A stretch of 64,000 bases of DNA from Thalassolituus sp. UBA674 (lineage in GTDB: Bacteria; Pseudomonadota; Gammaproteobacteria; Pseudomonadales; Oceanobacteraceae): the NCBI GenBank assembly GCA_002298335.1, contig DBNK01000022.1, positions 34,180-98,179 of the forward strand, given 5' to 3'. Below, in pieces: positions 34,103-42,211 of this stretch. A program made the position numbers and the translations under genes. The notes below the pieces were generated by a model, which saw only the letters and a program-made list of their open reading frames with translations, was not told where the DNA came from and made no database searches. Within the stretch, counting starts at the first letter, position 1. Each line of letters begins with the position of its first letter.

Positions 34103-35362
34103 TCAACGCACGCGGTATTGAGGCACGATAAACGAGAAGGTACTGCCCGCACCCGGAGTGGATTCAATCTGCAGCTCCGTATCCAGATGTTCAAGTGCAT
34201 GCTTGACGATGGCCAGCCCAAGCCCTGAACCACCCGTAGTCGAATCCCTGGAATCATCCACGCGGTAAAAACGCTCTGTAATACGACCCAGATGTTCTGC
34301 AGGGATGCCCGGACCATGATCGGTCACGGAAATTTTCAGCCCGCGCATGGTTTTCTTCAGCCGCACAACAACTTCGCCATCGCCACCGTACTTAAGTGCA
34401 TTGGTCACCAGATTCACCATTACCGTACGCATTTCATCCGGATACCCTTCCACTTCAACTGGCTCACCGTCCACCAGCGTCAGAACACCGCCCTCTCGGT
34501 AGTTCTGCAGTTGCGACAGGGTCTGCTGACAGATTTCGCGGATATTGAACCACTCTCCGGGACGCTCTGTACTGGCACTTTCCAGACGTGAAAGCTCAAT
34601 CAGATCGTTCACCAGCAGCGTCATACGCTGACTCTGTGACAACATCTGCTCATGCGCCCGGTGCACGTGCGCCGGTACTTCAGCATCCTGCAGCATTTCA
34701 AGATAACCGTTAATCACGGTCAGTGGTGTACGCAGCTCATGTGAGACGTCTGCCACAAAGTGCTTACGCATCACCTCTACCCGCTTGCGCTCGGTCACAT
34801 CGCGCAGCAGCATAACCTTCTGGTCAGCACCGAACTCAGAAACCTGAACAAGAAAGGTGGCGGAGCGGTAATCAAACTGCAGCGCTTTGGTAAATTCACC
34901 CTGATTGAAAAACTGTACAAACAGCGGAGCGCGGATAAGGTTATTGATGTGCTGGCCGATGTCATCCGGATGCAACCGGAACATACGCTGGGCGGCGCTG
35001 TTGTAGGTGTTGATGTGACCACGGCTGCCCAGTGTAATCACGCCATCCTGCAAAGCTTCGATACCGTCGTTGTAACGCCGCAGCTGATGCAGGAGTTCGG
35101 CGATGTGCGCCTGCAGACGACGCTCCCGGCGGATAAGCCGGTCGGTGGCATAACCAATCAGACCGTTTTCAACGGGTGGGCTGTCACGGGAGGTGGTCCA
35201 GCGGAAAAAATCGGCTGCCAGCTTGACGCTGAACAACTGAGAGATGATCAAACCGGTCAGAAAACCGTATAACGTCATGTCTCCGGTCCAGCCGATCAGG
35301 GCACCCGTCCCGGAGATCAGGACAATCCTGGAGATTTCACTCTGCAATGCGCTCTGGAACAC
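34103..35362 (-). CDS. PhoR-like sensor histidine kinase, second copy without response regulator
   Basis: Membrane-bound kinase of 419 residues: one or two N-terminal hydrophobic segments, a PAS-type region (EALQDGVITLGSRGHINTYN), HisKA with the phospho-acceptor in VADVSHELRTPLTVINGYLE, and HATPase boxes NLVTNALKYGG, DHGPGIP and GGSGLGLAIVKH. Layout and motifs parallel the PhoR at 44.97-46.25 kb, but no response regulator gene is adjacent. It is convergent with the Pho-box porin. It may act on the same PhoB or on a regulator elsewhere. Confidence 0.88.
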   Translation of the reverse strand: MFQSALQSEISRIVLISGTGALIGWTGDMTLYGFLTGLIISQLFSVKLAADFFRWTTSRDSPPVENGLIGYATDRLIRRERRLQAHIAELLHQLRRYNDGIEALQDGVITLGSRGHINTYNSAAQRMFRLHPDDIGQHINNLIRAPLFVQFFNQGEFTKALQFDYRSATFLVQVSEFGADQKVMLLRDVTERKRVEVMRKHFVADVSHELRTPLTVINGYLEMLQDAEVPAHVHRAHEQMLSQSQRMTLLVNDLIELSRLESASTERPGEWFNIREICQQTLSQLQNYREGGVLTLVDGEPVEVEGYPDEMRTVMVNLVTNALKYGGDGEVVVRLKKTMRGLKISVTDHGPGIPAEHLGRITERFYRVDDSRDSTTGGSGLGLAIVKHALEHLDTELQIESTPGAGSTFSFIVPQYRVR

Positions 35363-35484
35363 TCAAACCGCCTGAAAACTGCTGATAAGGGCCCCGTGAA
35401 TTCAACGGGTTGCAGTATTTTGCCCGAATAAGCCTTAAAGAAACACGATGAATATGATCAATGAGTTACAGGCCACAAAATAGG

Positions 35485-35513
35485 TTGACGGAGGCATACT
35501 GGCTCAGTAATAT
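35485..35513 (+). promoter_or_regulatory. sigma-70 promoter of tRNA-Thr
   Basis: TTGACG and TAATAT with an exact 17-base spacer, ending 13 bases before the tRNA 5' end. Confidence 0.75.
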
Positions 35514-35526
35514 CTCGGCCCACTTA

Positions 35527-35602
<76 letters not shown>

Positions 35603-35613
35603 TATACCCATCC

Positions 35614-35650
35614 AAGGGCTTCCACAGAAATGCGGAAGCCCTTGTTTTTT
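35614..35650 (+). terminator. terminator downstream of tRNA-Thr, inside the element
   Basis: AAGGGCTTCC/GGAAGCCCTT perfect 10-bp stem followed by GTTTTTT. It replaces the original tRNA terminator that now lies beyond attR (42354-42383). Confidence 0.85.
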
Positions 35651-35804
35651 CTGCCCTCAAAGCCTACTTTACCCCTTTAGATGTCCACATGGATACACTG
35701 GCATCTACAAAAAACGGGGGCATTTTTGGGGGCACATTTCCAGACCATCAAATCTTGTGCCCCCAAATCACTCTCTAAAACCAATGATCCCGGGGGTTTG
35801 GAGC

Positions 35805-37076
35805 ATGAAAAATCGCCTAACTGACACCCTTATCAAAGCGACTACGCCCCGCGACAAGGTCTTCAGGCTCTCTGATGGCCAAGGTATGTATCTTGAGGTA
35901 CACCCAAACGGTTCCAAATACTGGCGCATGAAATACCGCTTCATGGGCAAGGAGAGGCGCCTGTCCATTGGTGTCTACGGTAATCAACCCCACGAGGTCA
36001 CTCTAAAACAGGCCAGAGCGGCCCGGATGGAAGCGAAACATCAACTGGACCAAGGCATAGACCCCACACTTCATAAACAACAAAAGCGGGCCCGCAAAGA
36101 ACTGGACGCTGAGAACAGCTTTGCCGCCATCGCACGCGAGTGGCACGCCCGGCAGACCCCCACATGGGCCCCCATCACCGCTTCCCGAATTATGTCGATT
36201 CTGGAGAATGACGTCCTTCCCTATCTGGGCAAGCGCCCTGTCTCTGAGCTTCAGACCTTCGAGCTGGTGGGCTGCCTTAACCGTATTGTTGACCGGGGCG
36301 CATTAGAAACAGCACATAAGGCGCGTCAGACCATGAACCAGGTGTGCCGCTACGCCAAACAGACAGGCCGGCTGGAACACAACCCAGCTTCTGACCTTGT
36401 TGGTGCCATTCCCCCACAAAAAACCTCACACATGGCCGCCATCACCAATCCTGCGGAGTTTGGTCGCCTGCTGGTGGATATAGACGGCTATCAGGGTACC
36501 CACATTATCCGCACCGCTCTGGCACTGGCCCCGCTGTTGTTTCAACGACCGGGGGAGCTATGTGGGATGGAATGGTCAGAGGTCGATCTGGAACAGGGTT
36601 TCTGGACCATTCCCCTCGAAAAGAAAAAAGAACGTAATACTGTATCAGGCGACCACATTGTTCCCCTGAGCACCCAGGCACAGGCGCTATTGGCAGACCT
36701 CTACCCGCTTACTGGACGAGGACGATATGTATTCCCCAATGCGCGTGATCACGCCAAACCTATCAGCCGTGAAGGGCTGAACAAGGCATTACGCACCCTT
36801 GGCTATGACACACGCCGTCAGCACTGCTCACATGGCTTCAGAGCAAGCGCAAGGACTATGCTGGATGAACAACTGGGACTGAGAGTCGAGTGGATAGAAC
36901 ACCAGCTCGCCCACAAGGTAAAGGACGCTCTGGGCAACGCCTACAACCGCACCAAGCACCTGCCGGAGCGGGTTCAGATGATGCAACGCTGGGCGGATTA
37001 TCTGGATGATCTGAAACGCCAGACACTGGCCGGCAATGTGGTTACAGCACGGTTTGGCAGGGGTGGGGAGACATAA
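35805..37076 (+). CDS. int: tyrosine recombinase, P4-type integrase
   Basis: Site-specific recombinase that integrates and excises the element at tRNA-Thr. The N-terminal DUF4102-type arm-binding domain has KVFRLSDGQGMYLEVHPNGS and KYWRMKYRFMGKERRLSIG. The catalytic domain has the R-H-R-Y set: RPGELCGMEW (first Arg), HGFRASART (His-x-x-Arg), HQLAHKV (His) and the nucleophilic Tyr in NAYNRT. The open frame begins at 35757. ATG 35805 (MKNRLTDTLIK) fits the family N terminus and gives 423 residues. Its stop overlaps the next gene by one base (TAATG). Confidence 0.93.
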   Translation: MKNRLTDTLIKATTPRDKVFRLSDGQGMYLEVHPNGSKYWRMKYRFMGKERRLSIGVYGNQPHEVTLKQARAARMEAKHQLDQGIDPTLHKQQKRARKELDAENSFAAIAREWHARQTPTWAPITASRIMSILENDVLPYLGKRPVSELQTFELVGCLNRIVDRGALETAHKARQTMNQVCRYAKQTGRLEHNPASDLVGAIPPQKTSHMAAITNPAEFGRLLVDIDGYQGTHIIRTALALAPLLFQRPGELCGMEWSEVDLEQGFWTIPLEKKKERNTVSGDHIVPLSTQAQALLADLYPLTGRGRYVFPNARDHAKPISREGLNKALRTLGYDTRRQHCSHGFRASARTMLDEQLGLRVEWIEHQLAHKVKDALGNAYNRTKHLPERVQMMQRWADYLDDLKRQTLAGNVVTARFGRGGET

Positions 37077-37945
37077 TGGAGTTCGCCAGTTGGGTGCCTG
37101 ATGAGGTCAGGGAGCGACATAGATTCCAAAAATCAGAGAGAGATCCTGATCGATTCCCTACCTTTCGTGAAAACATGGATAAAATCCTTTCATCCAATGA
37201 CCATGAAATAAAAAAAACATGGATGGCTATTGAGAAGGACCTTCAAAAATTAGATCGCAAACCTAATGAAGATAAAATAAGTACACTTCTAAAAAATCCC
37301 TACATCTGTAAACACGTCAACCAAGGTGGAACAGTATCTCATATCACCAGCGATGAAGAGCTACTTTGGAGAACCTGGAGAGATGCTTATTCAAATGCCT
37401 ACAACTTCATACAGGGCGCACTCTATGGAGCGACAAAATACGTTCCAAGATGGGCACAACTGAATGATCGAAAAGATAATTTTCTGAATTATAAAAAATC
37501 CTTAATGGCTATAAACCGGTTCATTACAGAGACCGATACTGATTTAAAAATCAATGACTTATTAGATTTCCAAAGAAAGACAGCCAATAATTACCTGAAC
37601 CAATCATCTCCGGCCCAATATATGTACATGCTCTCAGAGAATGGCTTGGAAGATAATTCCGAGCCAAATATATCAAAAGCACTAGGTAGATTGATTGAGT
37701 TTTTTGATTGCATTCAACACTGCAAAATCAGCTATGGTTATGAAAAAAATAGTTTGGCTGAGGTGAAGCTCTTTGCCTATGAATTGTCTGAGTATTTTTC
37801 TGGTTATCTGGGAGGTCCTCGTTACAGGCATGTGGCAAATTTTGTTAGGGTATTATTTGACCAACAGACCCCTAACATAAGCACCGTCAGACGCTGGTGC
37901 AAAGAAATTTCCAAACAGGTAGAGGGTAACTCCGCCCCAACATAG
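37076..37945 (+). CDS. unknown protein translationally coupled to the integrase
   Basis: I do not recognise this 289-residue protein. It is soluble in appearance and rich in charged residues, Asn and aromatic amino acids; no signal peptide or transmembrane segment. The DNA is much more AT-rich than the flanking integrase (many AAA and ATA codons), pointing to a separate origin. Its start codon overlaps the integrase stop (TAATG). Immediately after its stop is a perfect LexA box. Cargo or an accessory to integration are both possible. Confidence 0.7.
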   Translation: MEFASWVPDEVRERHRFQKSERDPDRFPTFRENMDKILSSNDHEIKKTWMAIEKDLQKLDRKPNEDKISTLLKNPYICKHVNQGGTVSHITSDEELLWRTWRDAYSNAYNFIQGALYGATKYVPRWAQLNDRKDNFLNYKKSLMAINRFITETDTDLKINDLLDFQRKTANNYLNQSSPAQYMYMLSENGLEDNSEPNISKALGRLIEFFDCIQHCKISYGYEKNSLAEVKLFAYELSEYFSGYLGGPRYRHVANFVRVLFDQQTPNISTVRRWCKEISKQVEGNSAPT

Positions 37946-37965
37946 TACTGTTTATAAATACAGTA
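37946..37965. promoter_or_regulatory. LexA (SOS) box upstream of the alpA-led genes
   Basis: TACTG-N10-CAGTA with an AT-only centre (TTTATAAATA) matches the gammaproteobacterial SOS box at all ten conserved positions. It lies 94-113 bases before alpA and directly after the stop codon of the preceding gene. It predicts LexA repression of the element's main gene set and induction by DNA damage. Confidence 0.75.
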
Positions 37966-38058
37966 TCAGGTTTCCCCGGATTTTCGTCTAAACCTGATAT
38001 CACCCACCAGCTACTCTCCAACACAAACTGCCTCCTGTACACACACAGGAGCACACAG

Positions 38059-38283
38059 ATGTCTATAAATCGTACCGAGATTCTCAGATTTCCTGAGGTT
38101 TGCCGCCGTACTGGGCTGGCCAGATCAACGATTTACCGCGATATGGCTCGTGGTGATTTTCCACGAAACTTCAAGATTGGCTCATCCACCAGCGTGGGCT
38201 GGTTATCCAGTCAGATTGATCAGTGGCTTGATGATCGCGCGGCTGAGGCCGGATATGACGTGGGTATGGAGGGAGCGAAATGA
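38059..38283 (+). CDS. alpA: AlpA-family excisionase/regulator
   Basis: Small (74 residues) MerR-like winged-helix DNA-binding protein: ILRFPEVCRRTGLARSTIYR near residue 8 is the helix-turn-helix of the AlpA family, followed by the RGDFPRNFKIG wing and VGWLSSQIDQWLDDR. AlpA proteins activate integrase transcription or act as excisionase in P4-like elements. It overlaps the next gene by 4 bases (ATGA) and lies behind the LexA box, so it probably links SOS induction to excision. Confidence 0.9.
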   Translation: MSINRTEILRFPEVCRRTGLARSTIYRDMARGDFPRNFKIGSSTSVGWLSSQIDQWLDDRAAEAGYDVGMEGAK

Positions 38284-38714
38284 CCGATCTTTATGAGATT
38301 TTTGCCCACGTTGATCCACAACATGTACCCAGCGCCGGAACCCGCGCTCACGCCGTCCTGACGGTACTGGCTGACGGGGAGCTCCACAGTAGCCGGTCGC
38401 TGGAAAACGCAATTGCGGCAACCGTTCGTGACGAACGACCACTATCCGTCCGGTCAGCACTTCAGGCACTGAGTAATAATCAGCACGGATATTGGTTGGT
38501 TCACAACCGTGCTACCCAGAGCCAGCCCGGGGTTTATCAGCTGGATCACCGTCATTTGACTGGTAACGCCATCGACGACACGCAGACCCGCACCGAGCGT
38601 CACCGGGAGCTGTTGGAAACATCTCTTGTTCAGGCGCAGCGGGAGACAAGGCGGGCAGAACATGCGCTCAGAAACCTCGAAAAATTCCAGGCCGAACAGC
38701 CCGGAAATGCCTGA
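38280..38714 (+). CDS. unknown element protein, possible winged-helix plus coiled coil
   Basis: 144 residues, not recognised. The N-terminal half (AHAVLTVLADGELHSSRSLE, SVRSALQALSNNQHGYWLVH, PGVYQLDHRH) looks like a small winged-helix domain. The C-terminal 45 residues (RHRELLETSLVQAQRETRRA) form a charged helix that reads as coiled coil. It is coupled to alpA upstream (ATGA) and to the next gene (ATGCCTGA, 8-base overlap), so it is part of one operon. Confidence 0.7.
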   Translation: MTDLYEIFAHVDPQHVPSAGTRAHAVLTVLADGELHSSRSLENAIAATVRDERPLSVRSALQALSNNQHGYWLVHNRATQSQPGVYQLDHRHLTGNAIDDTQTRTERHRELLETSLVQAQRETRRAEHALRNLEKFQAEQPGNA

Positions 38715-39600
38715 CACTGTATGGACACTCCAGCGCTTGCTGACGCTGATTAACCGCGGTGATCGCATCGCTGTAACCCGTGGCAGGCTGGTGGTTGTTC
38801 CTGCCAGTGGCCGCGTGGTTCCGGATGCCTGGCTGGCTGATAACGCCGCCGGGATCATAGCGGTCATCGGGGCTGCCGCCGGCATCGCTGTTCTGCGGTA
38901 CGAGCAATACGCCATCAGCACCCGGCGCTTTCATGGCGTCCAGCTCATTTTTTCAGATCTGACCAACCACTGGCAGGGGGCAGGTGAAACGTTTCCCGCC
39001 GCATTTTTTAACGCGGTCACGACCCGGCAGCGGACAACCGCAGCGGGCCAGGCCGGTGACCCGCTGCCTAAAAATCATTTTTCGATCACGCTGACACCTG
39101 GAAAACAGCCACCAGCTTTTTGGCTGTTCTGGGAGCGGACGGGACTGGCACACCCTCAACGTCCATCTCGTTATCACAAAAAAATGGCATTGTTGCGGGA
39201 GCAATTCTTCACTGCTGACATCCACACCACGTCAACGATTAAGCGAAAAATCCTGAACGAGACTTTGACCCCAATCTCCATGTCAGCGACTGAGATCAAT
39301 GACGCTGTGAACCGTTATTGCGGGTACAAGCCGGGGCCAACGCAGGTACAAGGCGGGTACAAGGCGGGCACAACCACTGGGTACAGTGATTCCCAACCAG
39401 ACCAGCAGCAGTGCGGCTTACAGGCGATTCAACCTACAGGCCATTTACCCACAGAACACAGTTATACAGAAACACAGGTAAACAGCACCCATGAACAGGC
39501 CATTTCAAATGCTGAGAAAGGTGGTTCTGGTAATCGCCCCCCAGCGACCCAAACGACTGATGAATGGCTGTTGGATTATGAGAGTGGGAAGTTCGCGTAA
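38707..39600 (+). CDS. unknown element protein with internal iteron-like DNA repeats
   Basis: 297 residues from ATG 38707; an open frame reaches back to 38626, but the 8-base overlap with the previous gene favours this start. The N terminus (TVWTLQRLLTLINRGDRIAV) is followed by LVVVPASGRVVPDAWLADN. There is a basic central region and a low-complexity, Gln/Thr/Gly-rich C terminus. Codons for GYKPGPTQVQGGYKAGTTTG contain repeated GGGTACA/GGTACAAGG units at the DNA level. I cannot name a family. The repeats inside the gene are reminiscent of replication genes carrying their own origin, which would make it a candidate initiator; this is inference. Confidence 0.7.
   Translation: MPDTVWTLQRLLTLINRGDRIAVTRGRLVVVPASGRVVPDAWLADNAAGIIAVIGAAAGIAVLRYEQYAISTRRFHGVQLIFSDLTNHWQGAGETFPAAFFNAVTTRQRTTAAGQAGDPLPKNHFSITLTPGKQPPAFWLFWERTGLAHPQRPSRYHKKMALLREQFFTADIHTTSTIKRKILNETLTPISMSATEINDAVNRYCGYKPGPTQVQGGYKAGTTTGYSDSQPDQQQCGLQAIQPTGHLPTEHSYTETQVNSTHEQAISNAEKGGSGNRPPATQTTDEWLLDYESGKFA
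39321..39388 (+). repeat. iteron-like GGGTACA repeats inside the 297-residue gene
   Basis: CGGGTACAAG (39321), CAGGTACAAGG (39343), CGGGTACAAGG (39354), CGGGCACAACC (39365) and TGGGTACAGTG (39378). The second to fourth are tandem at 11 bases, one helical turn, typical of binding sites for a replication or regulatory protein. Confidence 0.6.
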
Positions 39601-39606
39601 TCGCGG

Positions 39607-39900
39607 GTACGTGTGGGTGCGAATATTTCCGGAGTCCATAAACGCGGATCTGGAAACAGCCCTTTTCGACCAAGCCCCACAAGATACAGGCATTACAGCT
39701 GTGAACTCATATTCAAATTTGGGTTCACGTGGGTGCGCTTGAAAGACCATTTTTTACAGCCCATAAACAGGTAGGGGTTATCCAACCAATTTTCAGTCCC
39801 AACTCAGCAACCACGATTCCTGAGGCTGTGATCCAACAGAAAAAACAGCGTACACGTGGGTGCGCACGAGCAGACAATTCCTTAAGTCCATAAACAGGGG
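39607..39900 (+). repeat. three spaced copies of a two-part motif in a 310-base non-coding gap
   Basis: Head GTRYRYGTGGGTGCG-like: GTACGTGTGGGTGCG (39607), GTTCACGTGGGTGCG (39723), GTACACGTGGGTGCG (39850). Each is followed after 12-21 bases by a tail CCATAAAC (GTCCATAAACGCGG at 39634, GCCCATAAACAGG at 39759, GTCCATAAACAGGGG at 39886). Unit spacing is about 116 and 127 bases. No coding sequence fits here. The last tail carries the GGGGGA ribosome-binding site of the next gene. Confidence 0.75.
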
Positions 39901-39910
39901 GACGCATCAG

Positions 39911-40228
39911 ATGAAAACTGACCAAATCACAGCTACAGAGTATCAGCCCGAAAACGCAGATGAGGCGTATAAAATGACTGTCCTCATGGGCTACACAGAT
40001 CAGGAGCTAGCTGATTATTTCCACGTCTCAGCAGCCACTCTGAGCCGCTGGAGGCTGGAACAACCAGAGTTTGACCAGGCAATCAGTATTGCTCGTCAGG
40101 TCGTCTCACTGAACGGCCCACATTGCAGTCATCTGCTAACGCCATACCCTGTTGATGTGATGTCGGCGAAAAATTACCTGCGATCAAAAATCCGCTCTGT
40201 CCCAAGCACCAACCCGGGGGCTAACTAA
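39911..40228 (+). CDS. helix-turn-helix protein of the element
   Basis: 105 residues from ATG 39911, which has GGGGGA at good spacing; the open frame extends to 39860. The clear feature is a helix-turn-helix, VLMGYTDQELADYFHVSAATLSRWR near residue 22 in overlapping segments, followed by EQPEFDQAI. This layout is like small-terminase or regulator DNA-binding domains of phages. The C terminus is unremarkable. It overlaps the next start by one base. Possible roles are regulation of the adjacent triple repeats or DNA recognition for packaging; neither is shown. Confidence 0.7.
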   Translation: MKTDQITATEYQPENADEAYKMTVLMGYTDQELADYFHVSAATLSRWRLEQPEFDQAISIARQVVSLNGPHCSHLLTPYPVDVMSAKNYLRSKIRSVPSTNPGAN

Positions 40229-40998
40229 TGACCGTTCCAAAAGTTGAGATCTACAAGTCTGACTGGACCGGTCTGTCCCCTCATTTGGTTGGCTACCTCA
40301 CGCAGGTCATAAAACATGACGGCGGTTGGTTCCCCGACCCTAACCACTATATATCCGTCCATGCGGCCATTTCAGAGGCCAATATGGAGGTTGTAATGGG
40401 CTGGACGTCACCATTCGAGGGGGACAATAGCGGTAGCCTTCCCACAACACAGGCACTGCTTCAAGCCGGCTATCCGCAGCAGATGATTGACGCTCTGGGG
40501 CTGTCAGGAACCAGTATCGGGAACGAGGTTAAGAATCTGGCCAGCAAATTTACGGGCCGCTCCAGTGTGACAAAACTCAACAGCACTCAGGTCTTTGACT
40601 CCATGCAACCGGCCAAAATCAATGCAACCTTGGTTCTCAGCGCATGGAGTGATCCGGTTGAGGAAGTGGAAAAGCCCTTGGATCAACTGATGCAATGGGC
40701 CCTGCCGCAGCACCTGGCTGCTGGTGGCGTGATATCCCGTTACTATAAGGGCGCATCGTTGGTGGACGCCCTGATGCCGTCCATTTCGCCACACATAATT
40801 GCCCTGACTTACAAAGGACGGCGTTACGCACCACTTGTGATTGAGTCAATAACAATTCCCCTGGACTCCCCTATCGACGCTCACGGCCATTTCGTGAGCC
40901 TGCAAATACCTATCGTCCTCTCAACCCTGACCGCCATCGACAGCGCCGATTGGGATGGCTACCTACAGGACAAGCTGTCACGGAGGCAAAGCCTCTGA
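40228..40998 (+). CDS. unknown element protein, possibly phage-structural
   Basis: 256 residues, not securely recognised. No signal peptide or membrane helices. Segments such as VLSAWSDPVEEVEKPLDQLM, GASLVDALMPSISPHIIALT and GRRYAPLVIESITIPLDSPI have the feel of contractile-tail baseplate or tube-cap proteins, but I cannot confirm the family. If true, this would be one phage structural gene in a small satellite, of interest for helper interference. It is coupled to the helix-turn-helix gene upstream and is the last gene of the rightward operon. Confidence 0.65.
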   Translation: MTVPKVEIYKSDWTGLSPHLVGYLTQVIKHDGGWFPDPNHYISVHAAISEANMEVVMGWTSPFEGDNSGSLPTTQALLQAGYPQQMIDALGLSGTSIGNEVKNLASKFTGRSSVTKLNSTQVFDSMQPAKINATLVLSAWSDPVEEVEKPLDQLMQWALPQHLAAGGVISRYYKGASLVDALMPSISPHIIALTYKGRRYAPLVIESITIPLDSPIDAHGHFVSLQIPIVLSTLTAIDSADWDGYLQDKLSRRQSL

Positions 40999-41049
40999 AC
41001 AAAAATCGGGCCTGATGTTGATCTGCCGCGCTTCTGTAGTACAGTGACT

Positions 41050-41206
41050 GAGCGGTACCCGGGTGACGGCTCATCCGGGAGAAGGCCGGGAGGTTTCGGG
41101 CATCGGCTGGCCCCAGCGCCTCTGGATTCCTACCTACCGCCTGTTATCCCCTGATTTGTCATCAGGGATCGATGGCAGAGAGCGGCGTCTTCGGGCGCCG
41201 TTTTTA
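41050..41206 (+). ncRNA. candidate structured RNA of the element
   Basis: A sigma-70-like promoter TTGATC (41018) - 16 bases - TACAGT (41040) precedes about 155 bases with little coding potential. The segment has a hairpin CCGGGTGA/TCATCCGG (about 41058-41079), a perfect hairpin CCCTGAT/ATCAGGG (about 41149-41167) and a final terminator stem with UUCG loop and T-run. The remaining sequence up to 41345 shows nothing else. It could be an antisense or immunity RNA like those of P4-type elements; no Rfam family is claimed. Confidence 0.55.
41181..41205 (+). terminator. Rho-independent terminator with UUCG tetraloop
   Basis: AGCGGCGTC-TTCG-GGCGCCGTT, a 9-bp stem (with two G-T pairs) capped by the very stable UUCG loop, followed by TTTTT. 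It ends the candidate RNA. Confidence 0.8.
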
Positions 41207-41345
41207 TTTTGCACAGCCATCAGCGTAACCGCCGGTCTGTTTGCAAATACTCCTCTGGATTCAAATATCGTTCCCGAACTTGGATCTGGTTTTGATTGCC
41301 AACAATTGATAGATTGTCCCGACAAATGGACTTATGGAATAGTGT

Positions 41346-41711
41346 ATGAACGATAGTATTCAAAAGAAGAAACCATCCAAACTGAAAAAGTTTGCGGCAT
41401 TTGTTTTTCTTTTTGGCGGTGGATTAGTAGTGCTCGGAGCGCTCATGGAGGGCTCGAACAATCTTCCTTCATGCGAATCTTCTGATGCCAAATCAACACT
41501 GTCAGAAGCATTCAATAACTCCCAGTTTGCCCGCATGATGAGCCTTGGCGTAGTTGAGGTTTATGGAACCAAAACCATTACTTCATCACCAGAACTGAAT
41601 ACATGCGAAGCCAGCATCACTTTGAATAATGCGCAGTCTGTAGACGTGAGCTACAGGCTGGAAAAGCGCAGCGATGGCATGTACATGCTTACTTTTGAGG
41701 TCAAAGACTGA
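41346..41711 (+). CDS. small membrane-anchored unknown protein
   Basis: 121 residues. A basic N terminus (KKKPSKLKKF) is followed by one hydrophobic segment (FAAFVFLFGGGLVVLGALM) and a periplasmic or external domain with two cysteines (PSCESSD and NTCEAS) that could pair. No family recognised. It stands alone in the element between the candidate RNA and the leftward gene pair. A cargo or superinfection-exclusion role is conceivable but not supported directly. Confidence 0.6.
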   Translation: MNDSIQKKKPSKLKKFAAFVFLFGGGLVVLGALMEGSNNLPSCESSDAKSTLSEAFNNSQFARMMSLGVVEVYGTKTITSSPELNTCEASITLNNAQSVDVSYRLEKRSDGMYMLTFEVKD

Positions 41712-41817
41712 GCGATTAATACAACCAACAGGCCCAAACTCAGGGCCTGTTTCACCACTGAACTGCTGCGGCATCCTCCCGAAACCCTATTGCGCCATTC
41801 CATTTATGATCGGTTGA

Positions 41818-41955
41818 TCAATCCTGGTCGCCCGGAACGTCTTCAAAGTCGTCCAGCTCGATATACTCAGGGTCTTCCCCTTCAATGAAGAGGTTGAAGA
41901 CAAACCGCTCTTCAGGTTCCTGTTGCTCCGAATCAGGCTTTTTGTCGTCAGGCAT
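41818..41955 (-). CDS. very short acidic protein (45 residues)
   Basis: Reads MPDDKKPDSEQQEPEERF, then VFNLFIEGEDPEYIELDDF and EDVPGDQD; strongly acidic, with about a third of residues Asp/Glu. The start has an excellent AAGGAG at 8 bases. It overlaps the stop of the 87-residue gene upstream by 8 bases, so it is a coupled second gene. Small acidic proteins of phages and satellites often inhibit host or phage DNA-binding proteins (DNA mimicry); that is only a hypothesis here. Confidence 0.6.
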   Translation of the reverse strand: MPDDKKPDSEQQEPEERFVFNLFIEGEDPEYIELDDFEDVPGDQD

Positions 41956-42211
41956 CGGAATCACTCCTTTTGAGATTTTTCATCTGAACCAGATCCACCA
42001 TCATGCCCACTCTGGTCTCCAGGTCATCCATTCGGTCACTTATCAGCCAGAGCATATTTGATATCGACTCACCGTTCATGGACTCAAAGTTACAATTGCA
42101 GGTTAAAGCAAGTATTGCTGCCTTCGACTGGCCGAACAGCCGGTTCAAGTCATCGCGCATATCCAGAAACTGACTATCAAACTCAGAAACACCGTTAACT
42201 TTCATATCCAT
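41948..42211 (-). CDS. unknown small protein next to attR
   Basis: 87 residues, starting at ATG 42211 behind AGGAGGTGAGAA. Helical, with FDSQFLDMRDDLNRLFGQSK, a CNCNF pair of cysteines near 39 and ISNMLWLISDRMDDLETRVG. No family recognised. It is first of a two-gene leftward operon lying just inside attR, a position where satellites and islands often keep defence or interference genes. Confidence 0.6.
   Translation of the reverse strand: MDMKVNGVSEFDSQFLDMRDDLNRLFGQSKAAILALTCNCNFESMNGESISNMLWLISDRMDDLETRVGMMVDLVQMKNLKRSDSDA

Noticed and set aside
35757..35804. Upstream extension of the integrase
   Set aside because: The extra 16 residues do not fit the DUF4102 start; ATG 35805 does.
39321..39900. 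CRISPR array
   Set aside because: Repeats are too few, the motif is split in head and tail with unequal spacing, and no cas genes are present. No CRISPR array was seen elsewhere.
41063..41356. 97-residue open frame after the element operon
   Set aside because: It spans several hairpins and a terminator with T-run; composition is not protein-like. Better explained as a structured RNA.
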